Assembly (NCBI RefSeq): GCF_000282195.1
Contig: NZ_AKJT01000131.1
Span: forward strand, 1 to 64,000
Length of the DNA: 64,000 nucleotides
Direction: 5' to 3'
Source of the DNA: Pseudomonas sp. GM18
GTDB taxonomy: Bacteria > Pseudomonadota > Gammaproteobacteria > Pseudomonadales > Pseudomonadaceae
The position numbers and the translations under genes were made by a program. The notes beneath the pieces are model-generated. The model had not been told where the DNA came from and ran no database searches. It saw only the letters and a program-made list of their open reading frames with translations. Each line of letters begins with the position of its first letter. Position 1 is the first letter of the stretch. Shown one piece after another: positions 61,454 through 64,000 of the stretch.

Positions 61454-62638
61454 ATGCGTGAAGTGGTGATCGTCGACAGCGTACGGACCGGCCTGGCCAA
61501 ATCCTTTCGCGGCAAGTTCAACCAGACCCGTCCGGACGACATGGCGGCCCATTGTGTCAACGCGCTGCTCATGCGCAATGACGTCGACCCGGCCAGCGTC
61601 GAGGATTGCATCGTTGGCGCCGGCTCCAACGAAGGCGCCCAGGGCTACAACATCGGTCGCAACGTCGCGGTGCTGTCGCACTTGGGCATCGGCACGGCTG
61701 GCATGACCCTTAACCGCTTCTGTTCGTCGGGCTTGCAGGCTATCGCGATTGCCGCCAATCAGATCGCTTCGGGGTGCAGCGACATCATCGTCGCCGGCGG
61801 TGTCGAGTCGATCAGCCTGACCATGAAAAGCGTCAACACCGACAACCTGATCAACCCGCTGCTGAAAGAGCAGGTGCCAGGTATCTATTTCCCCATGGGC
61901 CAGACCGCCGAGATCGTCGCGCGTCGTTACAGCGTCAGCCGCGAAGAGCAGGATCTATACGCCCTGCAAAGTCAGCAACGTACGGCGATGGCGCAAGCCG
62001 CCGGGTTGTTCAACGATGAAATCGTGCCGATGGCGGTGAAGTATCGCGTTGAAGACAAGGCCACCGGCCAGGTGCAGATCCTCGACGGCATTGTCGATCA
62101 CGACGACTGCAACCGCCCTGACACCACCCTGCAAAGCCTGGCCGGGTTGAAACCGGTGTTTGCCGAAGATGGCTCGGTGACTGCCGGCAACTCGTCGCAG
62201 CTGTCTGACGGCGCTTCGATGACGCTGGTGATGAGCCTGGAAAAAGCCCTGGCGCTGGGGCTCAAGCCCAAAGCCTTCTTTCGCGGTTTCGCCGTGGCCG
62301 GGTGCCAGCCGGACGAGATGGGCATCGGCCCGGTGTTCTCGGTGCCGAAGTTGCTCAAGGCCAAAGGGTTGCAGATGGCCGACATTGACCTGTGGGAACT
62401 CAACGAAGCGTTCGCCTCGCAATGCCTGTACAGCCGCGACCGGCTGGAGATCGATAACGACAAATACAACGTCAATGGCGGCTCGATTTCCATCGGCCAC
62501 CCGTTCGGCATGACCGGTTCGCGTCAGGTCGGGCACATCGTGCGCGAGTTGCAGCGGCGTAACCTGCGTTACGGCATCGTTACCATGTGCGTGGGGGGCG
62601 GGATGGGGGCTACGGGGTTGTTTGAGGCGGTGCGTTAA
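61454..62638 (+). CDS. Acetyl-CoA C-acyltransferase (thiolase)
   Basis: A 394-residue thiolase: nucleophile Cys in NRFCSSGLQAIAIAA (near residue 90), substrate loop LWELNEAFASQCLYSRDR, and SIGHPFGMTGSRQ and CVGGGMGATGL with the His and second Cys. It would condense or cleave acyl-CoA in fatty-acid or branched pathways. ATG 61454 gives the family N-terminus MREVVIVDSVRTGLAKS. It stands alone, without a FadB-type partner. Confidence 0.92.
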   Translation: MREVVIVDSVRTGLAKSFRGKFNQTRPDDMAAHCVNALLMRNDVDPASVEDCIVGAGSNEGAQGYNIGRNVAVLSHLGIGTAGMTLNRFCSSGLQAIAIAANQIASGCSDIIVAGGVESISLTMKSVNTDNLINPLLKEQVPGIYFPMGQTAEIVARRYSVSREEQDLYALQSQQRTAMAQAAGLFNDEIVPMAVKYRVEDKATGQVQILDGIVDHDDCNRPDTTLQSLAGLKPVFAEDGSVTAGNSSQLSDGASMTLVMSLEKALALGLKPKAFFRGFAVAGCQPDEMGIGPVFSVPKLLKAKGLQMADIDLWELNEAFASQCLYSRDRLEIDNDKYNVNGGSISIGHPFGMTGSRQVGHIVRELQRRNLRYGIVTMCVGGGMGATGLFEAVR

Positions 62639-62670
62639 ACCCCGGAAGATTTGTTGTCTGATTAACCGCT

Positions 62671-62741
62671 ATCGCGAGCAGGCTCGCACACATTGGATCT
62701 ATGTCACTCAAGATCCTTGTGGGAGCGAGCCTGCTCACGAT
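62671..62741. repeat. Dispersed inverted repeat of the GCGAGCAGGCTCGC type
   Basis: ATCGCGAGCAGGCTCGCACA (62671-62690) faces TGTGGGAGCGAGCCTGCTCACGAT (62718-62741), an imperfect stem-loop of a form frequent between Pseudomonas genes. It separates the thiolase from the convergent DUF6316 gene. Confidence 0.8.
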
Positions 62742-62755
62742 GAGGGCGCCACGGT

Positions 62756-62950
62756 TTACCGTTGCATCCGCAAAACCTGCATCCGCTCGATATAGGCCTG
62801 AATCTCTTTCTCGGCCGTCGCCGCATTATCGAACGGCCCCTCCAGGGTCTGTTCCCGGGTGGTGAAATACAACTCCCCATTGACACGACACAACCGGTCA
62901 CAGCGAAAGTGCGTGGCGGGGGCGGTGTCCTGGGCGCGCATGCCGTACAT
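62756..62950 (-). CDS. DUF6316 small protein
   Basis: A 64-residue soluble protein (MYGMRAQDTAPATHFRCDRL, then VNGELYFTTREQTLEGPFDN) of the DUF6316 type found in pseudomonads; its function is unknown. ATG 62950 has AGGAG seven bases upstream, preferable to an upstream start at 63040. Confidence 0.82.
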   Translation of the reverse strand: MYGMRAQDTAPATHFRCDRLCRVNGELYFTTREQTLEGPFDNAATAEKEIQAYIERMQVLRMQR

Positions 62951-63162
62951 GGCTTTCTCCTGTGGAATGCTGCCTGTTGGTGGTTTCAATGAGCTTATGC
63001 ATGAACCCGTTGCAGCGCCCGGCCAGCTGATCGACGGCATTGCGCCAAATTATTGGTGCGACCTGCACAGTTTCATTTGCGGCCCGTCGGCAACTGTCCC
63101 TGTGTCGCGCTCCGGCCTGAGCCTAGAATGAGCGTTCTTGCCAATGGGGCTTCGGGGGCAGC

Positions 63163-64000
63163 ATGCATATTTCATCGGGTCGCTGGGTGTACGGTTTATT
63201 CCTGGCCTTGCTGACCGCGTTGCTGTGGGGAATCCTGCCGATCAAACTCAAGCAAGTGCTGCTGGTGATGGACCCGATGACGGTGACCTGGTTTCGCCTG
63301 ATGGTGTCCGGCGGTTGCCTGTTCATTTATCTGGCGGCGACCAAACGCCTGCCGAGTCGCAAAGACCTCGGCCCGAGGGGTGGCTGGCTGGTGTTGATGG
63401 CGGTACTCGGGCTGGTCGGCAACTACGTGCTGTACCTGATGGGCCTGAACCTGCTCAGCCCCGGCACCGCGCAATTGGTGGTGCAGATGGGCCCGATCAT
63501 GTTGCTGATCGCCAGCCTGTTCGTGTTCAAGGAGCGGTTCAGCGTGGGGCAGGGGATTGGCCTGTTGGTGCTGTTGATCGGCTTTGCGCTGTTCTTCAAT
63601 CAGCGCTTGAGTGAGTTGCTCACCTCGCTGACCGATTACACCGCGGGTGTGCTGATGGTGCTGTTGGCATCCACGGTCTGGACCTTTTATGCCTTGGGCC
63701 AGAAGCAGTTGCTCACGGTGTGGAATTCGTTGCAGGTGATGATGGTGATTTACCTGTTCTGCGCACTGTTGCTGACGCCGTGGGTGCATCCGCTGCAAGC
63801 GTTGCAACTGAGCCCTCTGCAAGGCTGGCTGCTGCTGGCGTGCTGTTTGAACACCCTGATCGCGTATGGCGCCTTCGCCGAAGCCCTGGCCCATTGGGAA
63901 GCTTCGCGGGTCAGCGCGACGCTGGCGATCACGCCGCTGGTGACCTTTGCCGCGGTGGCCGTGGCCGCGTGGTTATGGCCGGAGTATGTGCATGCCGAGC
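63163..64000 (+). CDS. EamA/DMT-family transporter, 3' end beyond window
   Basis: At least 279 residues are in the window. It begins MHISSGRWVYGLFLALLTAL and shows repeated hydrophobic helices with two EamA halves: WGILPIKLKQVLLVMDPMTV in the first and AEALAHWEASRVSATLAITP in the second. The latter is the family's conserved motif near the C-terminal half. A drug/metabolite exporter of unknown substrate. The frame is open at base 64000. Confidence 0.9.
   Translation, partial: MHISSGRWVYGLFLALLTALLWGILPIKLKQVLLVMDPMTVTWFRLMVSGGCLFIYLAATKRLPSRKDLGPRGGWLVLMAVLGLVGNYVLYLMGLNLLSPGTAQLVVQMGPIMLLIASLFVFKERFSVGQGIGLLVLLIGFALFFNQRLSELLTSLTDYTAGVLMVLLASTVWTFYALGQKQLLTVWNSLQVMMVIYLFCALLLTPWVHPLQALQLSPLQGWLLLACCLNTLIAYGAFAEALAHWEASRVSATLAITPLVTFAAVAVAAWLWPEYVHAE

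Overview
The window is a high-GC gammaproteobacterial chromosome segment from the genus Pseudomonas, most likely the P. fluorescens group. The gene order rne, rluC, HAD, sppA, maf, yceD, rpmF, plsX, fabD, fabG, acpP, fabF, pabC, mltG, tmk, holB, pilZ, tatD, an RgsA-like sRNA and a TetR gene is the order I know from the P. aeruginosa PA2976-PA2957 region. The dispersed palindromes are of the kind common in P. fluorescens genomes.

Layout. (1) 1-17632 is core: the 3'-truncated RNase E gene, a pseudouridine synthase, the L32/fatty-acid-synthesis operon, folate, dTMP and DNA polymerase III delta' genes, a PilZ protein, TatD, and a reverse-strand sRNA matching RgsA. (2) 17633-20741 holds a TetR regulator, a MoaA-type radical SAM enzyme, a DUF4823 lipoprotein and a DUF1285 protein. 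(3) 20742-43428 is about 22.7 kb of accessory DNA inserted before the etf genes. It contains a galactose/arabinose oxidative pathway in two blocks: a DgoR-like regulator, lactonase, SDR sugar dehydrogenase and AraFGH transporter at 20881-27329, then dgoK, dgoA, dgoD, dgoT and an IclR regulator at 36070-41248. Between the blocks lie a YegTUVW-like module (GntR regulator, ADP-ribosylglycohydrolase, NCS1 permease, PfkB kinase), an HD phosphohydrolase, a GNAT acetyltransferase, and an orphan type VI secretion cassette (unknown protein, PAAR, AT-rich lipase, lipoprotein). A YahK-like aldehyde reductase with a divergent AraC regulator closes the island. (4) 43429-64000 is mostly core: Etf-QO, EtfBA, envelope lipoproteins, a MocR regulator, small zinc/START/YnfA/YheU proteins, an LTA-synthase-like enzyme, a CsrA paralogue, MnmC, a double-domain PPK2, a thiolase and a truncated EamA transporter.

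How the genes work together. The two sugar blocks can be read as one De Ley-Doudoroff route: import by AraFGH, oxidation by the SDR, ring opening by the SMP-30 lactonase, dehydration by DgoD, phosphorylation by DgoK, and cleavage by DgoA to pyruvate and glyceraldehyde 3-phosphate. DgoT takes up external galactonate. The two blocks carry near-identical promoter/operator modules (22518-22575 and 35972-36029), which indicates joint control despite the 13 kb separation.

The least described parts are the YegTUVW-like salvage module with a perfect 17-bp palindrome abutting its first start codon, the PAAR-lipase cassette with a sharp GC drop and an unrecognised co-translated first gene, and several small regulatory devices: an apparently leaderless yceD-rpmF promoter, an SD-sequestering hairpin in front of csrA, and a leader ORF with a hairpin before the SDR gene.
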